NCBI RefSeq assembly: GCF_010015475.1
Contig: NZ_SSNI01000044.1
Span: 1-47,324, forward strand
DNA: 47,324 nucleotides
Reading direction: 5' to 3'
Source of the DNA: Pontibacter pamirensis
Lineage (GTDB): Bacteria > Bacteroidota > Bacteroidia > Cytophagales > Hymenobacteraceae
Part shown: piece by piece, positions 1 to 7,492 of the stretch
How the letters are laid out: every line of letters begins with the position of its first letter
Numbering within the stretch: the first letter of the stretch is position 1
The notes under the pieces: model-generated
What the model saw: the letters and a program-made list of their open reading frames with translations, nothing else
Told to the model about the DNA's origin: nothing
The model's database searches: none
Program-made: the position numbers and the translations under genes

Positions 1-93
1 AGGCTCGACAAAGACCATGAAAAGACCACTAAAAGCGCAGAAGCATGGGTACTATGGCAGAATTGTCAGCTCATTCTTAACCGGATTGACTAA
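1..93 (+). CDS. Transposase, C-terminal fragment (cut by window edge)
   Basis: An open frame runs from base 1 to a TAA at 91-93 and encodes the last 30 residues of a protein. The tail has the pattern K-T-T-x-S-A-E-A-W, then a short hydrophobic helix ending L-N-R-I-D. I recognise this pattern from the extreme C-termini of DDE transposases of the IS5/IS4 type, where a Glu-Lys/Thr-Thr stretch is followed by S-A-x-A-W and L-x-R-I. The start lies outside the window. An inverted-repeat-like motif follows 22 bases after the stop, which fits the end of an IS element. The family assignment is an inference from a short tail. Confidence 0.55.
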   Translation, partial: RLDKDHEKTTKSAEAWVLWQNCQLILNRID

Positions 94-114
94 AAATCAG
101 AACGTTACAAATTT

Positions 115-127
115 AAACATGCTCTAA
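115..127. repeat. Probable IS end / terminal inverted repeat
   Basis: The 13-mer AAACATGCTCTAA lies just downstream of the transposase stop. Its exact reverse complement TTAGAGCATGTTT occurs at 14045-14057, next to a truncated hydrolase gene. The outermost TAA/TTA could be a 3-bp target duplication, as in some IS5 subgroups; this part is inference. Bases 124-138 also form a small palindrome, CTAACA-ACA-TGTTAG. Confidence 0.45.
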
Positions 128-193
128 CAACATGTTAGCAGCCGCTTCTGTTTTGTGCAATAATCTTGTATGCGAAGTGCTTTTCAGCAGTAC

Positions 194-1000
194 CTACGAT
201 AGTTGCACTTTGCGCAAGCGGATGCGGGTAAGCACCTTCTTGGTCTGGAGTGGAAACTCGCTTTTCATCATCCAATCATAGTAGCCGGGCTCTTTCTGCA
301 GGACTTCCTCTACCGGCACATTCTTATGCTTTCCGAAGTTAAACACCTCCTGTCCGGCGTTGTTATACACAATGCGGCCAGATAAGTCAGCGGTTTTCTG
401 TACCGTGAATTTATGCAGCAGCTCCATGTCGTTCTGAATCGGGAATTCCTCCACACCTTCGGCCACCTCTACTGGTGTATGCTGGTAACGGTCCAGCTGT
501 GCCATCAAAATATGGTATGTAGCCACTGTGTCTGCCTCGGCACTGTGGGCGTTCTCCAGCTTTTTATCGCAGTAGTACCTATAGGCGGCTGATAAAGTGC
601 GCTGTTCCATTTGGTGGAAAATACGGCAGGCGTCGATGACGTTTCGGTTGTCAATGTCAAAGTCTATATCGCAGCGCAGGAACTCCTCTGCCAGCAAGGG
701 TATGTCGAAACGCAGCAGGTTATAGCCTCCCAGGTCGCAGCCTTTCAGGAACAGCTCCATGTCCCTGGCAATCTGCTTGAATGTCTTGCAGTCCTGCACA
801 TCGGCATCGTAAATCTTATGGATCAGGCTCGACTCCAGTGGAATAGGAATAGTTGGGTTAACGCGGCGGGTTTTAAGAATTTCCTCGCCATCCGGCATTA
901 CCTTCAGTACACTTATCTCCACAATTCTGTCTTTGCAGATGTCGGTGCCGGTTGTTTCAAGGTCAAAGAAGACGATGGGGCGCTTTAAGTTTAACTTCAT
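194..1000 (-). CDS. DEDDh 3'-5' exonuclease, DnaQ-like
   Basis: This 268-residue protein carries an N-terminal DnaQ-type exonuclease fold. Exo I is D13-x-E15 in FFDLETTGTD, Exo II includes D99 in YNLLRFD, and Exo III has H152 and D157 in HSAEADT, giving the full DEDDh set. It is predicted to remove nucleotides from 3' ends in DNA (or RNA) in the cytoplasm. Residues about 220-265 form a second small domain containing FGKHKNVPVEEVL, like the C-terminal domain of exonuclease X-type or DUF3820 proteins. It starts 14 bases after the stop of the muropeptide ligase gene and is probably co-transcribed with it. It is not the replicative epsilon subunit with certainty, since Bacteroidota carry several such proteins. 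Confidence 0.85.
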   Translation of the reverse strand: MKLNLKRPIVFFDLETTGTDICKDRIVEISVLKVMPDGEEILKTRRVNPTIPIPLESSLIHKIYDADVQDCKTFKQIARDMELFLKGCDLGGYNLLRFDIPLLAEEFLRCDIDFDIDNRNVIDACRIFHQMEQRTLSAAYRYYCDKKLENAHSAEADTVATYHILMAQLDRYQHTPVEVAEGVEEFPIQNDMELLHKFTVQKTADLSGRIVYNNAGQEVFNFGKHKNVPVEEVLQKEPGYYDWMMKSEFPLQTKKVLTRIRLRKVQLS

Positions 1001-1014
1001 TTCAATGTTTTTAT

Positions 1015-2394
1015 TTAAAGGACCGCCATTGTTAGCGCCTCCATGTTCATATTATTATAGTTTCCGGAGCTCATGAGCAGCAGGTTGGCATTTTGCCAGT
1101 TCCGGTTAATCAGGTGCTGTTGCAAAGCTTCTGCGTCGTTGAACACCTGCAGGTGCTCGTTATCGAAAGCTATTTTTAGTTCGTCTTCAGTGAGCATCTC
1201 CATCCGCTTGTGTTCTATTATTTTCGGGCTAAAATACACGATAGGTGCATCCGCTTTATTTAGCGCACCAGCATACTGCGGCAGGAAACTCTTGTTCAGG
1301 CTGCTGAAAGTGTGTAGTTCCAGCACAGCCACTAACTGCCGCTCAGGGAATTGCGCTTTCACAGCCTCGGTAGTTGCTTTTACTTTGGAGGGGGCATGGG
1401 CAAAATCCCGGAAAATAATGCTGTTGCCTTTCTCTCCGATTTTCTCCAGGCGCTTGGCGGCACCCTTAAAAGTTTTAAGTGCTTCGTAAAAATCATGTGC
1501 TTTCACACCTATTTTCTTACACACTTCTTTTGCCGCACTGATATTGCGCAGGTTATGCTCTCCGAACAGCGGTATTTCCACATCACCCTCTTTTTTGGTA
1601 TGGAGAATAGTTTTTCCGTTCCTGATGCTATGTTCATGCACGCCGTAGCCGATGTACACGATATCGGCCGAGTTTCGGGGCACTGCCACTAACTGCACCT
1701 GCTCATCATCCTGGTTGTAGATGAGTGTTCCTGCTTTGGGCGTCATCTCAGCAAAAATGCGGAACTGGTCACGGTACATTTCCGGGTCCGGGAAAACATT
1801 GATGTGGTCCCAGCTGATGCCCGTGATAACCGCAATATGGTGGTAGTACAGGTGGAACTTTGGTACCCGCTTGACAGGGTCGGAAAGGTACTCATCGCCT
1901 TCTATGACAATGACAGGGGCATCTTCTGAGAGTTTTACCATGCGGTTGAATCCTTCTAGCTGCGCACCAACAGCATAATCGAACTTGCGGCCAAGGTGCT
2001 GCAGCACGTGCATGATAATGGAGGTGGTGGAGGTTTTGCCGTGGCTGCCGCCAATTACAATGCGCTGCTTGTCCCGGCTTTGCTCATAGATGAACTCGGG
2101 GAAAGAGTAAATAGGGATGCCCAGCTCCTGCGCGCGCTTCAGCTCCGGGTTATCGGGGCGGGCGTGCATGCCCAGTATCACCGCGTCTGGCCTGGCGTCA
2201 ATCTTCTCTGTAAACCAACCTTCCTTTTCAGGTAATATGCCGGCCTCGGCCAATCTGCTTTTGGCGGGCTCATAAATTTCATCGTCAGATCCAGTGACTT
2301 TCAAACCTTTATCATATAGCGCGAGGGCAAGGTTGTGCATGATGCTCCCGCCCATTGCTATCAGGTGTATGTACTGTGGTTCCTTCTTCTCCAT
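1015..2394 (-). CDS. mpl: UDP-N-acetylmuramate:tripeptide ligase (Mpl-like Mur ligase)
   Basis: A 459-residue Mur ligase. The N-terminal Rossmann-like motif IHLIAMGGSIMHNLALAL is typical of Mpl and MurC, and the ATP loop GGSHGKTSTTS lies near residue 115. The family recycles peptidoglycan by joining a free L-Ala-D-Glu-mDAP tripeptide to UDP-MurNAc in the cytoplasm. The GGS spacing in the first motif and the length favour Mpl over MurC. I chose the ATG at 2394; a TTG seven codons upstream (2415) is also open but falls at the expected transcription start of the promoter at 2421-2428. The exonuclease gene follows after 14 bases. Confidence 0.85.
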   Translation of the reverse strand: MEKKEPQYIHLIAMGGSIMHNLALALYDKGLKVTGSDDEIYEPAKSRLAEAGILPEKEGWFTEKIDARPDAVILGMHARPDNPELKRAQELGIPIYSFPEFIYEQSRDKQRIVIGGSHGKTSTTSIIMHVLQHLGRKFDYAVGAQLEGFNRMVKLSEDAPVIVIEGDEYLSDPVKRVPKFHLYYHHIAVITGISWDHINVFPDPEMYRDQFRIFAEMTPKAGTLIYNQDDEQVQLVAVPRNSADIVYIGYGVHEHSIRNGKTILHTKKEGDVEIPLFGEHNLRNISAAKEVCKKIGVKAHDFYEALKTFKGAAKRLEKIGEKGNSIIFRDFAHAPSKVKATTEAVKAQFPERQLVAVLELHTFSSLNKSFLPQYAGALNKADAPIVYFSPKIIEHKRMEMLTEDELKIAFDNEHLQVFNDAEALQQHLINRNWQNANLLLMSSGNYNNMNMEALTMAVL

Positions 2395-2420
2395 ATCAAA
2401 GCAATATGTTTGCAAACAGA

Positions 2421-2428
2421 CAAAGTTA
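2421..2428 (-). promoter_or_regulatory. Bacteroidota -7 promoter element for mpl
   Basis: Read on the minus strand the sequence is TAACTTTG, an exact match to the Bacteroidota TAnnTTTG box. It lies 27 bases before the ATG of the mpl-like gene. Transcription would start near 2415, giving a leader of about 20 bases. Confidence 0.55.
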
Positions 2429-2535
2429 GAAGTCCTTCCCTAAATTAAAATAGCAGCACCCTAATATGTTGATATCTTGTATATGATTGTGGATTACTCG
2501 AACGGGTATGTGGATTACTTGCATGCCATGTTTTT

Positions 2536-2543
2536 TAAATTTG
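2536..2543 (+). promoter_or_regulatory. Bacteroidota -7 promoter element for dnaB
   Basis: TAAATTTG matches TAnnTTTG exactly and lies 20 bases before the chosen dnaB start. A purine-rich GGAGGAG follows at 2551-2557. The longer TTG-initiated frame from 2477 would run through this promoter, which argues against it. Confidence 0.55.
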
Positions 2544-2563
2544 TACCTATGGAGGAGATGAAA

Positions 2564-4129
2564 ATGAATGTGCGGCAGGCGGGCAACCGTAACAGTTGGC
2601 AAAAGAAAGCGCCTGTTGTTTCGGAATTGGGCAAGAAGCCACCGCAGGCACTTGATCTGGAGGAGGCCGTGTTAGGCGCTCTGATGCTGGAAAAAGATGC
2701 CCTTACCTCAGTGATCGATATTTTACGGCCACAGAGTTTTTACAAAGAGGCACACCAGCGCATATTTAAGGCTATTATTGGTTTATTCGATAAGTCGGAG
2801 CCGATTGATATCCTGACGGTGACGCACGAACTGCGGGAGAACGGGGAGTTGGAGCTGGCAGGCGGTGCCTACTATGTCACGCAGCTGACAACACGCGTCA
2901 ACTCGGCCGCGAACATCGAGTACCACGCCCGTATCATCACTGAGAACTCTATTAAGCGAGACCTCATCTCTATTTCCTCAGAGGTACTCTCCAGTGCTTT
3001 TGAGGATACCACCGACGTATTCGAACTGCTTGATAGAACAGAAGCCAGGCTTTACGAAGTATCAGAGTCTAACATCCGCAAGAACTTCGACGACATGCGC
3101 TCGCTCATGCATGCGGCTATCAAAGAATTGGAGGAGAAGCGTAAACAGGAGGATGGACTGACGGGAGTACCAAGTGGCCTTGCCGCCCTCGACCGTGTAA
3201 CCTCCGGCTGGCAAAAGTCTGACCTTGTGATTCTGGCAGCCCGTCCCGCGATGGGTAAAACGGCCTTCGTACTTTCCTGTATGCGAAACGCCGCTGTTGA
3301 TTTTAAGAAGGGAGTGGCTATTTTCTCGCTCGAGATGTCGTCGCTGCAGCTAGTGAATCGTCTCATATCATCCGAGGCAGAGCTGGATTCAGAGAAAATC
3401 AAAAAAGGTAACCTGGTAGATCATGAGTGGGCACAGCTTAATCATAAAATCTCCAGGTTAACAGAGGCACCCATTTTTATTGATGATACGCCTGGTCTTT
3501 CTATTCGCGAACTGCGTACCAAGTGCCGTCGTCTGAAAGCGCAGTTTGACATCCAGATGATTATTATTGACTACCTGCAACTGATGAGCGGTAACGCAGA
3601 CGGCAAGGGTGGTGGGAACCGTGAACAGGAAATTGCGTCTATTTCACGGGCGCTGAAGATGCTGGCCAAAGAGCTAAGCGTGCCGGTGATTGCCTTATCG
3701 CAGCTGAGCCGTGCCGTGGAAACCCGTGGTGGGGACAAGCGTCCGCAGCTGTCTGACCTTCGTGAATCCGGTTCCATTGAGCAGGATGCCGATATGGTGC
3801 TCTTCCTATACCGGCCGGAGTACTACGGCATCACGGAAGACGAAATGGGTAACCCGACTGCCGGCGTAGGAGAAGTGATTATTGCCAAGCACCGTAACGG
3901 TTCGCTGGAAAACGTGCAGTTGAAATTTATCGGTAAGTATACTAAATTTACAAACCTGGACAATGATTTCGGGGGCGGGGATGCCATGGGAGGCTTCAAT
4001 GCCTTGCCTAACTCAACCTTTGATACTGATACACCAGGTGCCATTCGTTTAGGTAGCCGCATGAACGACGGAGGCAGCAGCGGTGGTGGTTTCCCAACCT
4101 CTAAATTTGATGAGGAGCCGCCGTTTTAA
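2564..4129 (+). CDS. dnaB: Replicative DNA helicase DnaB
   Basis: A 521-residue hexameric replicative helicase that unwinds DNA ahead of the fork and interacts with primase. Residues about 25-130 form the N-terminal DnaB domain (LEEAVLGALML, then FYKEAHQRIF). The RecA-like motor follows, with Walker A ARPAMGKT at about 226-233, Walker B IIIDYLQLM, and the SDLRESGSIEQDAD and YRPEYY motifs near the end. No intein interrupts the ATP loop. The frame is open back to a TTG at 2477, and ATGs exist at 2549, 2558 and 2564. I prefer 2564 because GGAGGAG sits six bases before it and a promoter box lies just upstream. The tail is Gly/Ser-rich and ends acidic, as in relatives. Confidence 0.95.
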   Translation: MNVRQAGNRNSWQKKAPVVSELGKKPPQALDLEEAVLGALMLEKDALTSVIDILRPQSFYKEAHQRIFKAIIGLFDKSEPIDILTVTHELRENGELELAGGAYYVTQLTTRVNSAANIEYHARIITENSIKRDLISISSEVLSSAFEDTTDVFELLDRTEARLYEVSESNIRKNFDDMRSLMHAAIKELEEKRKQEDGLTGVPSGLAALDRVTSGWQKSDLVILAARPAMGKTAFVLSCMRNAAVDFKKGVAIFSLEMSSLQLVNRLISSEAELDSEKIKKGNLVDHEWAQLNHKISRLTEAPIFIDDTPGLSIRELRTKCRRLKAQFDIQMIIIDYLQLMSGNADGKGGGNREQEIASISRALKMLAKELSVPVIALSQLSRAVETRGGDKRPQLSDLRESGSIEQDADMVLFLYRPEYYGITEDEMGNPTAGVGEVIIAKHRNGSLENVQLKFIGKYTKFTNLDNDFGGGDAMGGFNALPNSTFDTDTPGAIRLGSRMNDGGSSGGGFPTSKFDEEPPF

Positions 4130-4179
4130 GTAGCACACAAACAACCAAGATAAGCCGAAGGAGATTAGCCGCTGCGCAT

Positions 4180-4201
4180 AAGCCAGTGGCTTTTCTTTTT
4201 T
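4180..4201 (+). terminator. Short hairpin terminator after dnaB
   Basis: AAGCC-AGT-GGCTT is followed by TTTCTTTTTT, a weak intrinsic terminator about 50 bases after the dnaB stop. The rest of the 350-base gap to 4480 is AT-rich, especially 4350-4440, with no ORF or clear RNA. It probably holds the promoter of the next gene; a T-rich stretch ending TTTTTTG at 4421-4428 resembles but does not match TAnnTTTG. Confidence 0.5.
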
Positions 4202-4479
4202 CTGTTAGTTTCATCGCAGCTAAATTGCAAACCTGAGTATCCGCCTTTCAGTTTCTTACCCTTACCACATCTTTAGCTCTAAAAATATCGTATTAGTATT
4301 CCACCCTTTTTCTCAACTTTTAGCCAAAAGACACCCGCAGTGCAGTAGGTAAAAAAAATAAACGAAAAATAATTTTTAAGTGGTTGCTAATCAATTATAT
4401 ACAATACATTATTTTTCTTATTTTTTGCACTATTTGTTTACCTGCTCTGTTTAATAAATGTACAAGATAAAAAGGCTAA

Positions 4480-5262
4480 ATGAGTATGAATCAAGAGAAT
4501 AAAGAGACAAAGGTGCAGAAAAAACCGAAGGTCGAAAGCTATGACATATCCAAGTCTGACGAGACGCTTCACCTGGCAATTGACCTGGCAAAGTTTATCA
4601 AAGAGAATCGTCTTTATCAGAATATACAAGGCAAAGAGTATGTGAACGTGGAAGGCTGGCAGTATGCCGGTTCGCGGCTTGGAATTCTGCCAGTGGTAGA
4701 GCACGTGGTGAATATCAGCACTGACGACGAGATAAAGTACCAGGCAAAGGTAAACCTGCTTGATCTGCGAAGCCAGCAGGTGGTGGGTGCCGGTTTTGCT
4801 ATCTGTTCTAACCGTGAGCAGGGAAAAAAATATTACCAGGAGTTCGCGATTGCCTCTATGGCGCAGACGCGTGCCATCGGTAAGGCTTACCGTAACATTC
4901 TGGCCTGGATTATTCGGGCTGCCGGTTACGAGCCAACCCCTGCAGAGGAAATGGACTACAGCGGCAACGACCAGGCTGCCAAACCTGCTGTGCCTACTGA
5001 GAAAAAGGCAACCATGAAGTCTTCTTCTAATACACCGGTGGTGGCTGAAGAAGAGCAACAGAGTACCAGCGTGCGGTATGCGTCGGCAAAGCAGAAAGAG
5101 GAAATTATCAGCCTGCTGAATAACCCGACTATCACGCGCCAGGAGAAAACTAAAATGTTGCTCAACATCAACCGCTTTGATGAGGAACGCGCTGCACAAG
5201 CTATCGAGAAACTTAAAAAAGTAATCGAAGACCGCGAAGACGGTCAGTCTGCGGCGGCGTAA
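4480..5262 (+). CDS. Conserved protein with phage-type AQTRA/AGYEPTPAEEM motif
   Basis: A 260-residue cytoplasmic protein without signal or membrane segments. The N-terminal half (about 25-160) contains GKEYVNVEGWQYAGSRLG and then SMAQTRAIGKAYRNILAWI followed by AGYEPTPAEEM. I recognise this combination from uncharacterised proteins of phages, archaeal viruses and some bacteria, often near recombination genes. After a charged, low-complexity linker (165-200), a helical C-terminal domain reads ASAKQKEEIISLLN and then ITRQEKTKMLLNI, the layout of the small C-terminal domain seen on phage annealing proteins. Family resemblance is from memory; a single-strand annealing or DNA-binding role is only inference. 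It stands alone between two terminators. A 276-codon frame on the opposite strand covers it but reads as a shadow. Confidence 0.6.
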   Translation: MSMNQENKETKVQKKPKVESYDISKSDETLHLAIDLAKFIKENRLYQNIQGKEYVNVEGWQYAGSRLGILPVVEHVVNISTDDEIKYQAKVNLLDLRSQQVVGAGFAICSNREQGKKYYQEFAIASMAQTRAIGKAYRNILAWIIRAAGYEPTPAEEMDYSGNDQAAKPAVPTEKKATMKSSSNTPVVAEEEQQSTSVRYASAKQKEEIISLLNNPTITRQEKTKMLLNINRFDEERAAQAIEKLKKVIEDREDGQSAAA

Positions 5263-5285
5263 GTACAATTAATTTTACACTTCTG

Positions 5286-5324
5286 AGACCTGCTCCTGCA
5301 AAAGGGGCAGGTCTTTTCTTTTTT
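5286..5324 (+). terminator. Intrinsic terminator
   Basis: The eight-base arms AGACCTGC (5286-5293) and GCAGGTCT (5307-5314) are followed by TTTCTTTTTT. It lies 24 bases after the stop of the preceding gene. Confidence 0.8.
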
Positions 5325-5370
5325 GTCTTTCGTAGAAGCAGTTAGCGGCGAGTACCGCACATTAGATTAT

Positions 5371-5403
5371 ACTCCTGTTTAGCCCGCTTTGTGCAGCAGG
5401 AGT
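5371..5403. repeat. Short inverted repeat upstream of barrel genes
   Basis: ACTCCTG (5371-5377) and CAGGAGT (5397-5403) are perfect seven-base arms with a 19-base spacer, 37 bases before the first barrel gene. It could be a weak regulatory hairpin or chance. Confidence 0.25.
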
Positions 5404-5439
5404 TGTTTAGATTCATTTCAAAACAAGGGATTAATTATA

Positions 5440-6234
5440 ATGAAACCCTTTACGAAACAGTCCATACGTTTGAAATGGCTGGTGACGCCGCTGCTTATTT
5501 TTATTTTAATACAACAGGGGTATTGCCAGGGTGAAGTGCCGGAGTTTGAAACAGACAGGCCTGACCAGGCAGAGGCAGCATCGCTGGTGCCCCGGAAAAT
5601 GATACAACTGGAAACAGGACTATATTTCCAGAAAGATATACAGATGGGCGTGGAAAAGGAGTTAAAAGCCTACCCCTCCGCACTTACACGATATGGCGTA
5701 GTGGATTGGCTGGAACTTCGGGTACAGTCAGCTTTAAGAGACTCTGTAATTGAAAGCCCCCGCCGCTTCAGGACAAGCGGTTTTGCGCCTTTAACCGTAG
5801 GAGCCAAGGTAAAACTATGGGATGAACAAGGCCTGAGGCCACAGGCAGCATTCATGACCATGGTAACCTTGCCTGTAGGCAGCAGACACCTCAGGCCAGA
5901 TAACCCGGACCCACTCTTCAGGCTATTGTTAAAAAATTCGCTGACAGAAAAGTTAAGCCTGAGTTATAACGTGGTGTACGGCTGGGTGGATGGAGATCTG
6001 CTTAAAGGGTATGCCGTAAGTTTGGGGTATGGTATAAGCGACAGGTTTACTGTATATGGGGAGGTATTCGGAGATAAGCAGCAAGGAGACAAGGCAAAAC
6101 ATTCTGTAGATGGAGGGCTCCTGTTTATGATTTTGCCTAACCTGCAGTTCGATGTAGCAGCAGGCAGAGCTCTAAACGAGGCAGCAACGGATTTCTTTAT
6201 TACAACGGGTTTAAGTCTGCGACTGCCACGGTAA
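5440..6234 (+). CDS. Outer-membrane beta-barrel, MetA/phenol-degradation-type transporter family
   Basis: A 264-residue secreted protein. An N-terminal signal peptide (hydrophobic VTPLLIFILIQQGYCQG) ends near residue 30. The mature part begins with the family hallmark ETDRPDQAEAASLVPRK and continues as alternating amphipathic strands ending R-L-P-R, as expected for an outer-membrane barrel. This resembles the Pfam family named for the MetA pathway of phenol degradation, whose substrates are mostly unknown. A TTG 17 codons upstream is open, but the ATG at 5440 directly precedes the signal peptide. A paralogue follows after 46 bases, so the two probably form one transcript. Confidence 0.75.
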   Translation: MKPFTKQSIRLKWLVTPLLIFILIQQGYCQGEVPEFETDRPDQAEAASLVPRKMIQLETGLYFQKDIQMGVEKELKAYPSALTRYGVVDWLELRVQSALRDSVIESPRRFRTSGFAPLTVGAKVKLWDEQGLRPQAAFMTMVTLPVGSRHLRPDNPDPLFRLLLKNSLTEKLSLSYNVVYGWVDGDLLKGYAVSLGYGISDRFTVYGEVFGDKQQGDKAKHSVDGGLLFMILPNLQFDVAAGRALNEAATDFFITTGLSLRLPR

Positions 6235-6280
6235 CAGGCTTCTTGCCATTTCACCAGATAAAAAGCTTCTTTTCATCTTT

Positions 6281-7078
6281 ATGAACACAAGCACAACAAG
6301 ATGCAAAACTTTGCTCCTGCTAACAGTCTTTCTCTTTATTCTGGTAAAGGAGGGGTATGGTCAGGAGGAGGAAGAGTTAGGTCGTATAGACACTGGCAGG
6401 CCGGACCAAACACAGGGTACAACTGTAGTTCCAAAAAGCACATTACAGATAGAGACAGGCTTCCTTTACGAGAAAAACACCGCGCAGGACCAGGAGGTGA
6501 AAACACACGCTTACCCAACAGTATCGCTCCGCTACGGTCTGCTTGAAACGCTGGAACTGCGGGTGGGCGGTTCCTTTCAGGACTCTGTGATTCGGGAAAG
6601 GAACAGTTACCGCAAGATTAACGGATTTGGACCATTGGGAGTAGGTTTCAGGCTTTACCTGTGGGAGGGAGCCGGCGTATTGCCTCAAGCCGCTTTTACA
6701 GCCACTGTTGCGCTACCTGTCAGTAATAGCAGCATGGCATCAGATTATGCAGATACTGAACTCAGGCTAGGATTCACCAATAGAATAAATCCGAGGCTTG
6801 CGCTTACCTACACCTTGGGCTATGGATGGGTGCAGGAAGGTTACGAAACAAAATATGCCTTCAAGGCAAGTGGCGATGTAAGCTACAGGATTGCAGTATA
6901 TGCTGAGGTTTTCGGAACCAAGGCAGAAGAATCCCGTGCAGTGCATCAGGCAGATGCAGGGGTGCTTTACATCTTTCGGCAGAATATGCAACTGGATGTT
7001 GCGGTAGGAGTTGCCCTGAGCCGCGCTGCCCCAGACCTGTTTATAACCACAGGCTTTTCTGTCAGGCTGCCCCGGTAA
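6281..7078 (+). CDS. Outer-membrane beta-barrel paralogue, MetA/phenol-degradation-type family
   Basis: A 265-residue tandem paralogue of the preceding gene. Shared landmarks are the signal peptide, DTGRPDQTQGTTVVPKS, the SLRYGLLETLELRVGGSFQDSVI region matching LTRYGVVDWLELRV there, and the C-terminal pattern ATDFFITTGLSLRLPR versus APDLFITTGFSVRLPR. The conserved C-terminal strand ending in Arg is typical of barrel insertion. Divergence is substantial, so the duplication is not recent. No substrate can be read from the sequence. Confidence 0.75.
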   Translation: MNTSTTRCKTLLLLTVFLFILVKEGYGQEEEELGRIDTGRPDQTQGTTVVPKSTLQIETGFLYEKNTAQDQEVKTHAYPTVSLRYGLLETLELRVGGSFQDSVIRERNSYRKINGFGPLGVGFRLYLWEGAGVLPQAAFTATVALPVSNSSMASDYADTELRLGFTNRINPRLALTYTLGYGWVQEGYETKYAFKASGDVSYRIAVYAEVFGTKAEESRAVHQADAGVLYIFRQNMQLDVAVGVALSRAAPDLFITTGFSVRLPR

Positions 7079-7216
7079 GCATAAAGCACAGTATAAGATA
7101 AATGAACATCTCCGCTTCAGAACCTTGAAAATTAATACGCTGCTGGTGTTTTATTCTGTCTAACCTGCCGCAGCAACAGCTTATCCAGCGGCATCACACC
7201 TACTGTTCCATAGCTA

Positions 7217-7422
7217 TTGCTCTGTGCTCTCAAGGCCGAGAGGCATCATCTTCGGGCATCGCGCTGGGAGTTTTTTGCGCCAGGGCGCTGCCGCGTGAGC
7301 GGCACCAAAATCTCCAAAGGCGCTCAACCCAAAGACTGGAAGCTCATTCACTTCGTGCTGACGAATAGAAAATGCTTCAGTTCTTTGGAAGGAGCTTTAC
7401 GTCATTTGATATAAGAAGCATT
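7217..7422. other. Gene-free structured or dispersed element upstream of recQ
   Basis: The gap 7079-7492 has no credible protein gene, but its central part looks non-random. Within 7267-7314, GGAG-T-TTTT can pair with AAAA-T-CTCC and enclose two hairpins, GCGC-CAGG-GCGC and TGCCGC-GTGA-GCGGCA. The second has a GNRA-type loop, so the whole resembles a three-way junction. AATGCTTC (7371-7378) pairs with GAAGCATT (7415-7422). A 65-codon frame (7217-7414) crosses it but matches no family I know and probably reflects the element. It may be a dispersed repeat, an RNA or a leader; strand is unknown. Confidence 0.35.
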
Positions 7423-7492
7423 GTGCCTGCTCTTTTTATTCTTGTGTCTGATTTCTTATGTCCTATCTTCGCTTCTTAAATAGAACAGATTC

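Noticed and set aside
4438..5268. 276-codon minus-strand frame covering the whole phage-type gene
   Set aside because: Its composition (very rich in Leu, His, Arg, Phe) and lack of any motif mark it as the shadow of the plus-strand gene, which carries recognisable motifs and sits before a terminator.
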